Assembly (NCBI GenBank): GCA_050743075.1 | Contig: JBOGDS010000008.1 | Span: 1 to 62,986 of the forward strand | Length of the DNA stretch: 62,986 nt | Direction: 5' to 3' | From: JBOGDS01 sp050743075 | GTDB taxonomy: Bacteria; Actinomycetota; Actinomycetes; Jiangellales; Jiangellaceae | Position numbers and translations under genes: made by a program | Shown here: one piece after another, positions 16,361 through 25,218 of the stretch | How positions within the stretch are numbered: the stretch's first letter is position 1 | Layout of the letters: every line of letters begins with the position of its first letter | Notes under the pieces: model-generated | Database searches by the model: none | What the model was told of the DNA's origin: nothing | The model's input: only the letters and a program-made list of their open reading frames with translations

Positions 16361-17476
16361 ATGGCGCCCCGACCTGACGAGATGCTCGCGGCCCCGAAGG
16401 TCTTGCTGCACGACCACCTCGACGGCGGCCTACGCCCGGCGACGATCGTCGAGCTGGCACACGACATCGGCCACGAGCTGCCCACGAACGACGCCGACGA
16501 GCTGGGCGCCTGGTTCATCGCGGCCGCGAGCTCCGGGTCGCTGGAGCAGTATCTGGAGACGTTCGCACACACTGTCGCGGTGATGCAGAGCCGCGACGGC
16601 CTGGTCCGGGTGGCGGCCGAATGCGCGGAGGACCTTGCGGCTGACGGGGTCGCCTACGCCGAGGTCCGCTTCGCCCCCGAGCAGCACCTGACGGGCGGGC
16701 TCAGCCTGGAGCAGGTCGTCGAGGCGGTCGGCGAGGGGTTCCGGCTCGGTGCGGCCCGGGCGGCAGCCGCTGGACACCCGATCCGGGTGGCGACGCTGCT
16801 GACGGCGATGCGGCATGCCGCGCGGTCCACCGAGATCGCGGCGCTGGCAGTGGCCTATCGCGACGCCGGCGTCGTGGGCTTCGACATCGCCGGCGCGGAA
16901 GCGGGCTTTCCGCCGACCCGGCACCTCGACGCGTTCGAGTACCTGCGGCGCGAGAACGCGCACTTCACCATCCACGCCGGCGAGGCGTTCGGCCTGCCGT
17001 CGATCTGGGAGGCCCTGCAATGGTGCGGCGCCGACCGGCTGGGTCATGGCGTACGCATCATCGACGACGTGACCGTGCGCGACGACGGGACGGCGTCACT
17101 CGGCCGGCTGGCGGCCTACGTACGCGACAAGCGGGTGCCGCTGGAGATGTGCCCGTCGTCGAACGTGCAGACCGGCGCGGCACCGTCGATCGCCGAGCAT
17201 CCGATCGGACTGCTCACCAGGCTGCGGTTCAGGGTCACCGTCAACACCGACAACCGGCTGATGAGCGGCACCTCGATGTCGCGCGAGCTCACACTGCTGG
17301 CCGAGGCGTTCGGCTACGACCTCGAGGACTTCCAGTGGTTCGCTGTCAACGCGATGAAGAGCTCGTTCATCCCGTTCGACGAGCGGCTCGCGCTCATCAA
17401 CGACGTGGTGAAACCCGGCTACGCAGCGCTCGTCGCGCAGCGTGCCTTTGCCACCCTACGCGGTGGCGCCCGCTGA
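16361..17476 (+). CDS. add: Adenosine deaminase
   Basis: 371-residue metal-dependent amidohydrolase deaminating adenosine and deoxyadenosine to inosine and deoxyinosine. Metal and catalytic residues: HDHLDG (His17, His19), FTIHAGEAFG with His and catalytic Glu, RLGHGVRI, and NTDNRLMSG. The EMCPSSNVQTG segment is typical. It supplies inosine for the PNP encoded at 36.4 kb. The gene stands alone, outside the uptake operon. Confidence 0.95.
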   Translation: MAPRPDEMLAAPKVLLHDHLDGGLRPATIVELAHDIGHELPTNDADELGAWFIAAASSGSLEQYLETFAHTVAVMQSRDGLVRVAAECAEDLAADGVAYAEVRFAPEQHLTGGLSLEQVVEAVGEGFRLGAARAAAAGHPIRVATLLTAMRHAARSTEIAALAVAYRDAGVVGFDIAGAEAGFPPTRHLDAFEYLRRENAHFTIHAGEAFGLPSIWEALQWCGADRLGHGVRIIDDVTVRDDGTASLGRLAAYVRDKRVPLEMCPSSNVQTGAAPSIAEHPIGLLTRLRFRVTVNTDNRLMSGTSMSRELTLLAEAFGYDLEDFQWFAVNAMKSSFIPFDERLALINDVVKPGYAALVAQRAFATLRGGAR

Positions 17477-17512
17477 TCGCCCGCCCCGACACTCAACGGA
17501 GAATGGGGCGAA

Positions 17513-17713
17513 TCAGTCCTCGTTGGGCATGATGAGCCACAGTGCCAGGTAGATCACGATCTGAGGGCCGGGCAGCAGGCAGGACAGCAGGAACAGGATG
17601 CGCACGCCGGTCGGCGTGAAGCCGAAGCGGCGAGCCAGGCCGGCGCAGACGCCGGCGATCAGCCGGCCGTCGCGGGGGCGCGAAAGACTTCGTCGAGCGA
17701 CAGTGGTGGTCAT
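17513..17713 (-). CDS. PspC-domain small membrane protein
   Basis: 66 residues. Basic N-terminus, then the PspC core RLIAGVCAGLARRFGFTPTG, and a C-terminal hydrophobic helix ending WLIMPNED. Such proteins sit in the membrane and are linked to envelope stress. TAACGT seven nt before ATG 17713 suggests a leaderless transcript. Confidence 0.85.
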   Translation of the reverse strand: MTTTVARRSLSRPRDGRLIAGVCAGLARRFGFTPTGVRILFLLSCLLPGPQIVIYLALWLIMPNED

Positions 17714-17766
17714 GTCATCAACGTTAGGTCAGGCCGGCAGGCGTGCTGGTCCGTCCCGAGGATGGT

Positions 17767-18396
17767 TCACCCCTGAGGCGTGGCATCAGGGGCTCCCTGG
17801 TCGCGGCAGGGGCCCGGGGCCGCACTGGCGATGGCGGCGCGGGCCTCACGAGCGGTCACCGCGCGGCAGCCGAGGGCTATCTGGCGGCGGAGCACCGCCC
17901 GCTCGCCGAGCATCAGCTTCCAACCGCGACGCACCAGCGTGAGCACCGGTTTGCGGCGTTCGGCCACGTCGCGGACGAGGCGACGGAGGAAGTTCATCCA
18001 CGGAGCGCGCCGGAGCACGATCGCGTCCGCAAGAATGCCGCGTTCCCGGCACGCTGCGACGATCTCGGCAGCGAACAAGCCCTCGGCGATGAAGACCGAC
18101 GACCGACCGACATCGAAGCGGCGTGCCTGCGTGGCCCGATCCTGGGCGATGTCGTACACGGGCACGTCCGCCTGGCCATCCCGGCAGATCGCGACCAGCT
18201 TCCGCACGGCACGCTCGGCGTCCCAGCTGCGAGGGTCGTCCCAGTCGACGATGCCGAGGTCCGGCAGCCGCGGCAGCGCCGGATCGTCACCGTCACGGTA
18301 GAAGTCGTCGAGCGTGAGAACGGGCAGCCCGCTCGCCCGGGCGAGATAGGACTTGCCGCTCCCCGACGGGCCGGCGAGGAGCACGACACGGGGCAC
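17767..18396 (-). CDS. Uridine-kinase-like P-loop kinase
   Basis: 209 residues. Walker A GPSGSGKS at 9-16, LTLDDFYRDGDD at about 26-37 (the nucleoside-binding Asp of uridine kinases), and DWDDPRSWD. The C-terminal 80 residues are Arg-rich with poor similarity to classic Udk. Plausible role: phosphorylating nucleosides, matching the salvage neighbours, but substrate is unproven. GTG 18396 gives a product beginning right at the P-loop strand. Confidence 0.75.
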   Translation of the reverse strand: MPRVVLLAGPSGSGKSYLARASGLPVLTLDDFYRDGDDPALPRLPDLGIVDWDDPRSWDAERAVRKLVAICRDGQADVPVYDIAQDRATQARRFDVGRSSVFIAEGLFAAEIVAACRERGILADAIVLRRAPWMNFLRRLVRDVAERRKPVLTLVRRGWKLMLGERAVLRRQIALGCRAVTAREARAAIASAAPGPCRDQGAPDATPQG

Positions 18397-18552
18397 GGGC
18401 TGTCAGTGTGCCCCGTGTCTGCCCGTCCCGCGCGGAGTCACGGGTCTTTCGGTGGCGCGCACCTAGTGGAACACTGCTGCGGACCGGAGTGCAGGACGTG
18501 GGCGCGGCGCGGAACAGCCGACGGCGTGCCTGAGCAGAGGGATGGTGGTGCG

Positions 18553-18786
18553 ATGACGGTCATCAGCACCCGCTTCAGCAAGCAACGCGCGCCCTGCGGG
18601 CACGTCGCTGACGGAGAGCACTTGGAGTCCCGGGACGACCGGGGCCTCGTCACCGACGAGATGCTCTTCGCATGCGGGTGCAAGACGACCCGCGAGGAGT
18701 ACCACGACGGCAGCGTCGAGCACACCGTCGTCCGCCATGACGGCAGGCTTGCGAGGAATGAAGACATCGCCAACCACTGGACCTGA
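18553..18786 (+). CDS. Small conserved-looking protein, unknown
   Basis: 77 residues (ATG 18553, stop 18784-18786) with paired Cys (CGHV and FACGCK), many charged residues and the segment EYHDGSVEHTVVRHDG. An AGAGGGA ribosome-like site precedes it. It lies 9 nt before frdA and may be co-transcribed. I recognise no family; a zinc site from the three Cys and His residues is conceivable. Confidence 0.55.
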   Translation: MTVISTRFSKQRAPCGHVADGEHLESRDDRGLVTDEMLFACGCKTTREEYHDGSVEHTVVRHDGRLARNEDIANHWT

Positions 18787-18795
18787 CGGGCAACC

Positions 18796-20535
18796 TTGAC
18801 CACATCACACGACATCATCGTGATCGGCGGCGGGGGAGCCGGGCTGCGCGCCGCGATCGCCGCCGCCGAGACGAATCTGGGCCTCGACATCGCGGTCGTA
18901 TCGAAGGTCTACCCGATGCGCAGCCACACCGTTTCCGCCGAGGGCGGCGCCGCGGGAGTCATCGGTGCCGGCGACAGCCTCGAAGAGCACGCCTACGACA
19001 CGATCTCGGGCAGCGACTGGTTGTGCGACCAGGACGCCGTGGAGCTGTTCGTCAAGGAGGCGCCACGCGAGTTACTCCGCCTCGAACACTGGGGCTGTCC
19101 GTGGAGCCGCACGCCCGACGGGCACATCGCCGTGCGGCCGTTCGGTGGCATGAAGAAGGAGCGGACCTGGTTCGCCGCGGACAAGACCGGCTTCCACATG
19201 CTCCACACGCTGTTCCAGACCTCGCTCAAGTACGACACGGTGCACAGGTACGACGAGTGGTTCGTGACGAAGCTGCTCGTGGACGACGGACGGGTGCACG
19301 GCGTCGTCGCCGTGGAGCTCTCGACGGGGCGGATCGAGACCATCACTGCCAAGTCGGTGATCCTCTGCACAGGAGGTTGCGGCCGGGTCTTCCCGTTCAC
19401 GACGAACGCCGCGATCAAGACCGGCGACGGCATGGCGCTCGCCTACCGCGCGGGGGCGCCGCTGAAGGACATGGAGTTCGTTCAGTATCACCCCACGGGC
19501 CTGCCGTTCACCGGCATTCTCATCACCGAAGCCGCCCGCGCCGAGGGCGGCTTGCTCCTCAACAAGGACGGTTACCGCTACCTGCAGGACTACGACCTCG
19601 GCACGCCGGAGCCCACGCCCGTGCTGCGCAGCATGGAGCTCGGCCCTCGCGACCGGCTGTCGCAGGCGTTCGAGCACGAGGTGGACAAGGGTCGCACCAT
19701 CGACACGCCCTACGGCCCGGTCGTGCACCTGGACCTGCGCCATCTCGGCACCCGGGTCCTCGACACGAAACTTCCGTTCGTGCGCGAGCTCTGCCTGAAA
19801 TACCAGAACATCGACCCGGCGAAGGAACTGGTGCCCGTCCGACCCGTCGTCCACTACGCGATGGGCGGTGTGCACACCGACATCGACGGCGCCACGCCGA
19901 TCGCCGGCCTCTTCGCGGCCGGCGAGGCGGCGTGCGTGAGCATCAACGGCGCCAACCGTCTCGGCTCCAACTCATTGCCCGAGCTGCTCGTCTTCGGCAC
20001 CCGTGCCGGCCGGATGGCCGCGTGGTACGCCGACCGCGCCAAGGGGCCGTCGCAGGCCGCCATCGCGCAGGCAGCCGACGAGCGCCGCCGGCTCGAGCGA
20101 GATGTGCTGGGCCGCGAAGCAGGTAGCGAGCGGATCTCGGCCATCCGTACCGCAATGCAGGACACGATGGAGGACAGCGCCGGCATCTACCGGTCCGGTG
20201 ACACGTTGACGAAGGGCGCCGAGACACTGCGCGAGCTCCAGGAGCGGCTGCCCATGGCAGCGCTCGACGACCGCAGCCGGACGTTCAACACCGAGCTGGT
20301 CGCCGCGCTCGAGCTGTCCGCCATGCTCGACGTCGCGGAGACCATCGTGCAGAGTGCCCTGCGCAGAGAGGAGTCGCGGGGAGCCCACCAGCGCACCGAC
20401 TTCCCCGCCCGCGACGACGAGCGCTTCCTCGCCCACTCGCAGGCGTTCCGCGAGGCCGACGGGTCGTGCCGGGTCGAGTACCGGCCGGTGACGATCACAC
20501 GGTGGCCGCCGGGCGAACGGGTCTATGGGAGGTAG
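18796..20535 (+). CDS. frdA: Fumarate reductase / succinate dehydrogenase flavoprotein subunit
   Basis: 579 residues. FAD-binding GGGGAGLRAAIAAAE at the N-terminus, the covalent-FAD His in RSHTVSAEGG, substrate-site motif FVQYHPTG, HYAMGGVHTD, and the conserved GANRLGSNSL. Oxidises succinate or reduces fumarate. The TTG start at 18796 gives the normal N-terminus; no ATG/GTG alternative fits. First of four genes A-B-C-D, the FrdABCD arrangement with two short membrane subunits as in E. coli and mycobacteria, so a quinol:fumarate reductase is the likelier physiological form. Confidence 0.93.
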   Translation: MTTSHDIIVIGGGGAGLRAAIAAAETNLGLDIAVVSKVYPMRSHTVSAEGGAAGVIGAGDSLEEHAYDTISGSDWLCDQDAVELFVKEAPRELLRLEHWGCPWSRTPDGHIAVRPFGGMKKERTWFAADKTGFHMLHTLFQTSLKYDTVHRYDEWFVTKLLVDDGRVHGVVAVELSTGRIETITAKSVILCTGGCGRVFPFTTNAAIKTGDGMALAYRAGAPLKDMEFVQYHPTGLPFTGILITEAARAEGGLLLNKDGYRYLQDYDLGTPEPTPVLRSMELGPRDRLSQAFEHEVDKGRTIDTPYGPVVHLDLRHLGTRVLDTKLPFVRELCLKYQNIDPAKELVPVRPVVHYAMGGVHTDIDGATPIAGLFAAGEAACVSINGANRLGSNSLPELLVFGTRAGRMAAWYADRAKGPSQAAIAQAADERRRLERDVLGREAGSERISAIRTAMQDTMEDSAGIYRSGDTLTKGAETLRELQERLPMAALDDRSRTFNTELVAALELSAMLDVAETIVQSALRREESRGAHQRTDFPARDDERFLAHSQAFREADGSCRVEYRPVTITRWPPGERVYGR

Positions 20536-20541
20536 GGACCG

Positions 20542-21285
20542 ATGGCAGACACCATCACGCTGGACGTGGCTCGATACCGGCCCGGCGACGACGTGGAACC
20601 GACGATGCAGCGCTACGAGGTACCGCTACGCAAGGACTGGGTGGTCCTCGACGGGCTGAACTACGTCAAGGACGAGCTGGACGGGACCCTCTCCTACCGC
20701 TGGTCGTGCCGGATGGGGATCTGCGGCAGCTGCGGCATGACCGTCAACGGCGAACCCAAGCTGACCTGCGCCACGTTCCTGACCGACTACGCGCCCGGGC
20801 CGGTGCGCATCGAGCCGCTGGGGAACTTCCCGGTGATCCGTGACCTCATCGTCGAGATCACTGACTTCCTCCGCAAGCTGCAGGCGCTCAAGCCGTGGAT
20901 CGTCAGGGACGAGGAGAAGCCGGTCTCCGAGGGTGAGTACCTCCAGACACCGCAGGAGCTGGACGAGTACCAGCAGTACAGCATGTGCATCAACTGCATG
21001 CTGTGCTACTCGGCCTGCCCGGTCTACGGGCTCGACCCGGAGTTCGTCGGACCGGCCGCGATTGCCCTCGCCCAGCGCTACAACCTCGACTCGCGGGACC
21101 AGGGAGCGCAGGACCGCCTCGACCTGCTCATCCATCCCGACGGCTTGTGGGGCTGCACGTTCGTCGGTGAGTGCACACGGGTGTGTCCGAAGAACGTCGA
21201 CCCGGCCGGCGCCATCCAGCGGTACAAGCTGACGGCGGCGACGGAGTCGCTCAAGGCGTTCCTCCTGCCGCGGGGTGCCCGGTGA
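20542..21285 (+). CDS. frdB: Fumarate reductase iron-sulfur subunit
   Basis: 247 residues. [2Fe-2S] ligands CRMGICGSCGM and a later Cys in KLTCATF; [4Fe-4S] CINCMLCYSACP; the third cluster CTFVGECTRVCP. Transfers electrons between the FrdA flavin and quinone. ATG six nt after the frdA stop; the 3' end overlaps frdC (GTGA). Confidence 0.94.
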   Translation: MADTITLDVARYRPGDDVEPTMQRYEVPLRKDWVVLDGLNYVKDELDGTLSYRWSCRMGICGSCGMTVNGEPKLTCATFLTDYAPGPVRIEPLGNFPVIRDLIVEITDFLRKLQALKPWIVRDEEKPVSEGEYLQTPQELDEYQQYSMCINCMLCYSACPVYGLDPEFVGPAAIALAQRYNLDSRDQGAQDRLDLLIHPDGLWGCTFVGECTRVCPKNVDPAGAIQRYKLTAATESLKAFLLPRGAR

Positions 21286-21701
21286 CGACCCAGCGCTCCA
21301 CGTCCGCCGAGGCCCGCCCGCCGTTCTACCAGCCGCGGATGTCGGTCTGGTGGTGGCTGTCGAAACGGTCGTACCTGGTATTTGCTCTGCGCGAGCTGAG
21401 CAGCGTTTTCGTCGCCTGGGCCGTGGTGTTCCTCCTGCTGCTCGTCCGTGCCGTCGCCCGGGGAGATGCGGCGTACCACGACTTCCTGGCCTGGGCGGCG
21501 CACCCCGTCGTCATCCCCGTCAACGTCGTCGCGTTCGCGTTCGTGATCCTGCACGCGGTCACGTGGTTCGCGCTCACGCCGCAGGCCGTGCCGCCACGCC
21601 TGCGAGGGCGGCGGGTGCCGCCGCTGTTGATCGTGGCGTCGCAGTACGTCGCCTGGGCGGCGGTGTCCGCCTTCGTGGTCTGGCTCGTGGTGGGTGGGTA
21701 G
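21282..21701 (+). CDS. frdC: Fumarate reductase membrane subunit C
   Basis: 139 residues with three hydrophobic helices (about 35-55, 68-90, 108-135) and the N-terminal motif YQPRMSVWWWL typical of FrdC. GTG 21282 overlaps the frdB stop. Anchors FrdAB and, with FrdD, forms the quinone site. Confidence 0.9.
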   Translation: MTTQRSTSAEARPPFYQPRMSVWWWLSKRSYLVFALRELSSVFVAWAVVFLLLLVRAVARGDAAYHDFLAWAAHPVVIPVNVVAFAFVILHAVTWFALTPQAVPPRLRGRRVPPLLIVASQYVAWAAVSAFVVWLVVGG

Positions 21702-22055
21702 ATGCGCCGGCGCCCGGTCGAACCGTTGGTCTGGCTGCTCTTCAGTGGCGGCGGTGTCGTCACGGCGCTGTTCGTGCCCGTCCTGATCTTCCTGTTCGGC
21801 CTGGCATTCCCGCTCGGCTGGATCTCGCCACCTGACCATGCGCATCTGCTCGCGGTGTCGAGCCATCCGGTCAGCCGGCTCGTGCTGCTCGGGCTGTGCG
21901 TTCTCGGGTTGTTCCATTGGGCGCACCGATTCCGTTACACCTTGCACGACGGGCTGCAGCTCAAGCGGCTGGACCGGCAGATCGGTGTCGCCTGCTATGG
22001 CGCAGCCGTCGTCGGATCATTCACGGCCTTCTACATCCTGCTGATAGCCCTCTGA
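21702..22055 (+). CDS. frdD: Fumarate reductase membrane subunit D
   Basis: 117 residues with three hydrophobic helices; RRPVEPLVWLLFSGGG at the N-terminus and HWAHRFRYTLHDG in the loop match FrdD. It starts directly after the frdC stop. Ends the frd operon. Confidence 0.9.
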   Translation: MRRRPVEPLVWLLFSGGGVVTALFVPVLIFLFGLAFPLGWISPPDHAHLLAVSSHPVSRLVLLGLCVLGLFHWAHRFRYTLHDGLQLKRLDRQIGVACYGAAVVGSFTAFYILLIAL

Positions 22056-22094
22056 GGCCAGGCCGGCCGCCGGCGGTTTCGTGGCGACGAGCAC

Positions 22095-22100
22095 TAGTGT
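22095..22100 (+). promoter_or_regulatory. Extended -10 (TAGTGT) upstream of the valS leader
   Basis: TAGTGT, 7 nt, then ATG 22108. The spacing suits leaderless transcription starting at that ATG and would give valS a leader of about 120 nt. Confidence 0.4.
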
Positions 22101-22107
22101 TGCCGTC

Positions 22108-22179
22108 ATGGCTCCTGGCCGGATGGTGGGTGGTGTCCGCGCGGTGTCCGCTCGGGTACGAGTACCCGAGCGCCACTGA
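22108..22179 (+). CDS. Putative Val-rich leader peptide of valS
   Basis: A 23-codon frame (ATG 22108, stop 22177-22179) placed like a leaderless gene. Five codons are Val (GTG, GTC, GTG, GTA, GTA). The last two are GTA, a rare codon at this GC content, and both lie inside the perfect palindrome at 22150-22171. Directly upstream of valyl-tRNA synthetase this looks like a ribosome-mediated attenuator sensing valyl-tRNA. No U tract follows, so control might be translational or Rho-dependent. Speculative: the frame is short and could be chance. Confidence 0.35.
   Translation: MAPGRMVGGVRAVSARVRVPERH
22150..22171. promoter_or_regulatory. 22-bp palindrome in the valS leader
   Basis: GCTCGGGTAC-GA-GTACCCGAGC: 10-bp perfect arms with a 2-bp centre, 58 nt before the valS start. 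It can form a hairpin in the leader RNA or serve as a protein-binding dyad. Confidence 0.5.
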
Positions 22180-22228
22180 GCGCCGCCTCCGTCCCGTCCC
22201 GTCGAACACCGAACAGCACAGGTGAGCC

Positions 22229-24721
22229 GTGCCCGGACCCACACTCGACGGTCTCGATGACCGCTGGATCAGCCGCTGGGAGGAGCGGGGAACCTACCGG
22301 TTCGACCGCTCCGCCCCCCGCGAGCAGGTCTATTCGATCAACACACCGCCGCCGACCGCGTCGGGCGACCTGCACGTCGGCCACGTCTTCTCCTACACCC
22401 ACACCGACATCGTCGCGCGCTACCAGCGCATGTGTGGCCGCGAGGTCTTCTACCCGATGGGGTGGGACGACAACGGCCTGCCGACCGAGCGTCGGGTGCA
22501 GAACTACTTCGGCGTCCGCTGCGACCCGTCGTTGCCCTACGAGCCCGCGTTCACGCCACCGGCACCCGCAAAGACGCAGGTGCCCGTCTCGCGGCGCAAC
22601 TTCATCGAGCTGTGCCAGCAGCTGACCGCCCAGGACGAGCGGGTCTACGAGGAACTCTGGCGGCGCCTCGGCCTCTCGGTCGACTGGTCGCACGTCTACA
22701 CCACGATCGGCGACACGGCCCGGGCCGTTTCGCAGCGGGCGTTCCTCCGCAACCTCGCCCGCGGCCAGGCGTACCAGGCCGAGGCTCCGACCCTCTGGGA
22801 CGTCACGTTCCAGACCGCCGTCGCGCAGGCCGAACTCGACGACCGCGAGCGTCCGGGGGCGTTCTGCCGGCTCACGTTTCACGGTTCTGGCCGGGACGTG
22901 CACGTCGACACGACGCGGCCTGAGCTGCTGCCCGCGTGCGTCGCACTCGTGGTGCATCCCGCCGACCCGCGGTACGCGTCGCTCGTCGGGTCGACGGCGC
23001 GGACGCCGCTGTTCGGCGTCGACGTCCCCGTGCTCGCCCACCGGCTCGCCGACCCGCAGAAGGGCACCGGGCTCGCCATGGTCTGCACCTTCGGCGACCT
23101 GACCGACGTGACCTGGTGGCGTGAGCTTGACCTTCCCACGCGCGCAGTGGTCGGCCGGGACGGGCGGTTCCTGGCCGACCCTCCGGACGGGCTGCCACCC
23201 GGCACGACGTACGCCTCGCTGGCTGGACTCACGGTCCGCCAGGCGCAGCGCCGGATCGTCGACCTGCTCCGCGCGTCCGGGGAGCTCGTCGGCGAGCCGC
23301 GGCCGATCACGCATCCGGTGACGTTCTACGAGAAGGGTGAGCTGCCGCTGGAGATCGTGACCAGCCGGCAGTGGTACATCCGCAACGGAGGCCGCGACGA
23401 CGACCTGCGCGAGGCGCTGTTGCGGCGTGGCCGCGAGCTGGCCTGGGTGCCCGAGTTCATGCGGCATCGCTATGAGCACTGGGTCGCCGGGCTCACCGGC
23501 GACTGGCTGGTCAGCCGGCAGCGGTTCTTCGGCGTGCCGATCCCGGTGTGGTATCCGTTGTCCGACGACGCCGTGGCGCGGTACGAGACGCCGGTCGTCC
23601 CCGACGAGGCGTCGCTGCCGGTGGATCCGGCGTCCGAGGCACCGCCTGGATTCGACGGGGTGCAGCGCGGCAAGCCGGGCGGCTTCGTCGCGGACCCGGA
23701 CGTCCTGGACACCTGGGCGACGTCGTCGCTGACCCCGCAGATCGCCTGCGGCTGGGAGCGCGACCCGGACCTGTTCGCCCGCACGTTCCCGATGGACCTG
23801 CATGCACACGCCCACGAGATCATCCGGACCTGGCTGTTCTCCTGCGTCGTGCGGGCGCACCTCGAGCACGGGTCGCTGCCCTGGCGGCGGGCCGCGATCT
23901 CCGGGTTCGTCGTCGACCCGGACCGCAAGAAGATGGGCAAGTCGACCGGCAACGCCACGACGCCGGTCGACGTGCTGCGCCGCTACGGTTCCGACGCGGT
24001 GCGGTGGCGGGCGGCCGGCGCTCGCCCCGGCTTGGACACGCCGTTCGACGAGGCGCAGATGAAGGTGGGCCGCCGCCTCGCGATCAAGATCCTCAATGTC
24101 AGCCGGTTCGTGCTGGGTCTGGGCGTCACGGATGCCCGGGCCGGCCAGGCGAGCGACCCGCTGGATCTGGCGATGCTCGCCGGCCTCGCCGGCGTCGTCC
24201 GGGACTGCACCGCCGCGCTCGACGAGTACGACTACACGACGGCGCTGGAGGCCGCCGAGCGGTTCTTCTGGAGCTTCTGCGACGACTACGTCGAGCTGGT
24301 CAAGGACCGCGCCTACGGCGAGATCCCACCCGGGTCGGCGCGGGCGGCGTTGGCGCGGGCCCTGTCGGTGCAGATCCGCCTCTTCGCACCGGTCATGCCC
24401 TTCGTCGCCGAGGAGGTGTGGTCCTGGTGGCAGGACGGGTCGGTGCACCGCGCGCCATGGCCTGCCGTCGACGAGCTGCCGGCCGGCGGTGACTCAGCCG
24501 TGCTGCGAGCGGTCGCGGCCGCGCTCTCCGGCGTCCGCGGCGTGAAGTCGGCGAGGAAGCTGTCGATGCGGGCCGAGCTGGACCGCGTGGTCGTCCGTGG
24601 CCCGGCCGCCGAGCTGAACCGGATCGGGATGGCACGCGACGACCTGGTGGCCGCGGGGCGCATCGGGACTCTCGTCCTGGTGCCGGACGCCGCCACTCGA
24701 GCGGTCGTCGTCGACGCCTGA
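22229..24721 (+). CDS. valS: Valyl-tRNA synthetase
   Basis: 830-residue class I synthetase charging tRNA-Val. HIGH-type motif SGDLHVGH at 45-52, editing-domain landmark TTRPELLPACVAL typical of ValRS, KMSKS-type DRKKMGKSTGN at about 568-578, and a C-terminal anticodon-binding helical domain. Shorter than the E. coli type, without a long C-terminal coiled coil, as in one actinobacterial/archaeal-like lineage. GTG 22229 preceded by AGGTGAG. Confidence 0.93.
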   Translation: MPGPTLDGLDDRWISRWEERGTYRFDRSAPREQVYSINTPPPTASGDLHVGHVFSYTHTDIVARYQRMCGREVFYPMGWDDNGLPTERRVQNYFGVRCDPSLPYEPAFTPPAPAKTQVPVSRRNFIELCQQLTAQDERVYEELWRRLGLSVDWSHVYTTIGDTARAVSQRAFLRNLARGQAYQAEAPTLWDVTFQTAVAQAELDDRERPGAFCRLTFHGSGRDVHVDTTRPELLPACVALVVHPADPRYASLVGSTARTPLFGVDVPVLAHRLADPQKGTGLAMVCTFGDLTDVTWWRELDLPTRAVVGRDGRFLADPPDGLPPGTTYASLAGLTVRQAQRRIVDLLRASGELVGEPRPITHPVTFYEKGELPLEIVTSRQWYIRNGGRDDDLREALLRRGRELAWVPEFMRHRYEHWVAGLTGDWLVSRQRFFGVPIPVWYPLSDDAVARYETPVVPDEASLPVDPASEAPPGFDGVQRGKPGGFVADPDVLDTWATSSLTPQIACGWERDPDLFARTFPMDLHAHAHEIIRTWLFSCVVRAHLEHGSLPWRRAAISGFVVDPDRKKMGKSTGNATTPVDVLRRYGSDAVRWRAAGARPGLDTPFDEAQMKVGRRLAIKILNVSRFVLGLGVTDARAGQASDPLDLAMLAGLAGVVRDCTAALDEYDYTTALEAAERFFWSFCDDYVELVKDRAYGEIPPGSARAALARALSVQIRLFAPVMPFVAEEVWSWWQDGSVHRAPWPAVDELPAGGDSAVLRAVAAALSGVRGVKSARKLSMRAELDRVVVRGPAAELNRIGMARDDLVAAGRIGTLVLVPDAATRAVVVDA

Positions 24722-24724
24722 CGG

Positions 24725-25107
24725 TCAGCGCAGGACGCGGGCGGCGCCGCGTCGCCACAGCACGATGGAGACGCCGACCAGAATGGCGACGACACCGCCA
24801 GCCAGAGTGCGATCGGCAGCCACGACGTGCCGCCGTCGCCGTTGCAGTCGAACACTTCCGCGCGGTTCGACTCGTCGGCGGGTACCGGAACGGACACACA
24901 GTCCACCCCGGACCCGGACCTGACCGTCACGAGGCTCGGTACGGCGATCGCGAGAGCAGCCCCGGGGAAGGCCAGCGTGCCGAGGACCTTCTCACCGACC
25001 CGCCACAGCGGGGACAGCCAGAGAAGCACGACCCCGAGCACCCAGAGGACGAGCGGGACGACCGCCCACGCCCAGAAGAACACCGTGCCCAGGACGAGGG
25101 AGAGCAA
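24725..25107 (-). pseudogene. Small membrane protein with a frameshift near its C-terminus
   Basis: From TTG 25107 the frame encodes two N-terminal hydrophobic helices (TVFFWAWAVVPLVLWVLGVV; then LGTLAFPGAALAIAVPSLV), a Cys-containing polar loop (VDCVSVPVP, EVFDCNGDGG) and then SWLPIALWL. The third helix is in another frame: LAGGVVAILVGVSIVLWRRG, ending in Arg-rich residues at stop 24725-24727. A one-base indel around 24806-24812 separates them. Either a decayed gene or a sequence error. Function unknown. Confidence 0.55.
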
Positions 25108-25128
25108 GTGTCTGCACGGGTAGGGCGC

Positions 25129-25217
25129 GTACCGACCGACAGGAACAACGAGCCCTGCGCCCTGGCAAAGTGGGGCAAAGGGGCTGGGCCGCGACCGTTG
25201 TTCCTGTCGGTCGGTAC
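25129..25217. terminator. 22-bp hairpin downstream of the CapA gene
   Basis: Perfect inverted repeat: 25129-25150 and 25196-25217, with a 45-nt loop. It directly follows the stop of the CapA gene (minus strand) and precedes the small membrane protein gene. Its arm contains CGACAGGAAC, shared with the hairpin at 11756-11809. No U tract. Confidence 0.65.
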
Positions 25218-25218
25218 G

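Noticed and set aside
22125..22145. T-box-like core (GGGTGGTGTCCGCG) before valS
   Set aside because: Deviates from the T-box consensus, lies about 70 nt after frdD with no space for a Stem I, and a probable TSS at 22108 would exclude it.
22106..24448. 780-codon minus-strand frame opposite valS
   Set aside because: Low-complexity Arg/Val/Asp composition; valS is unambiguous.
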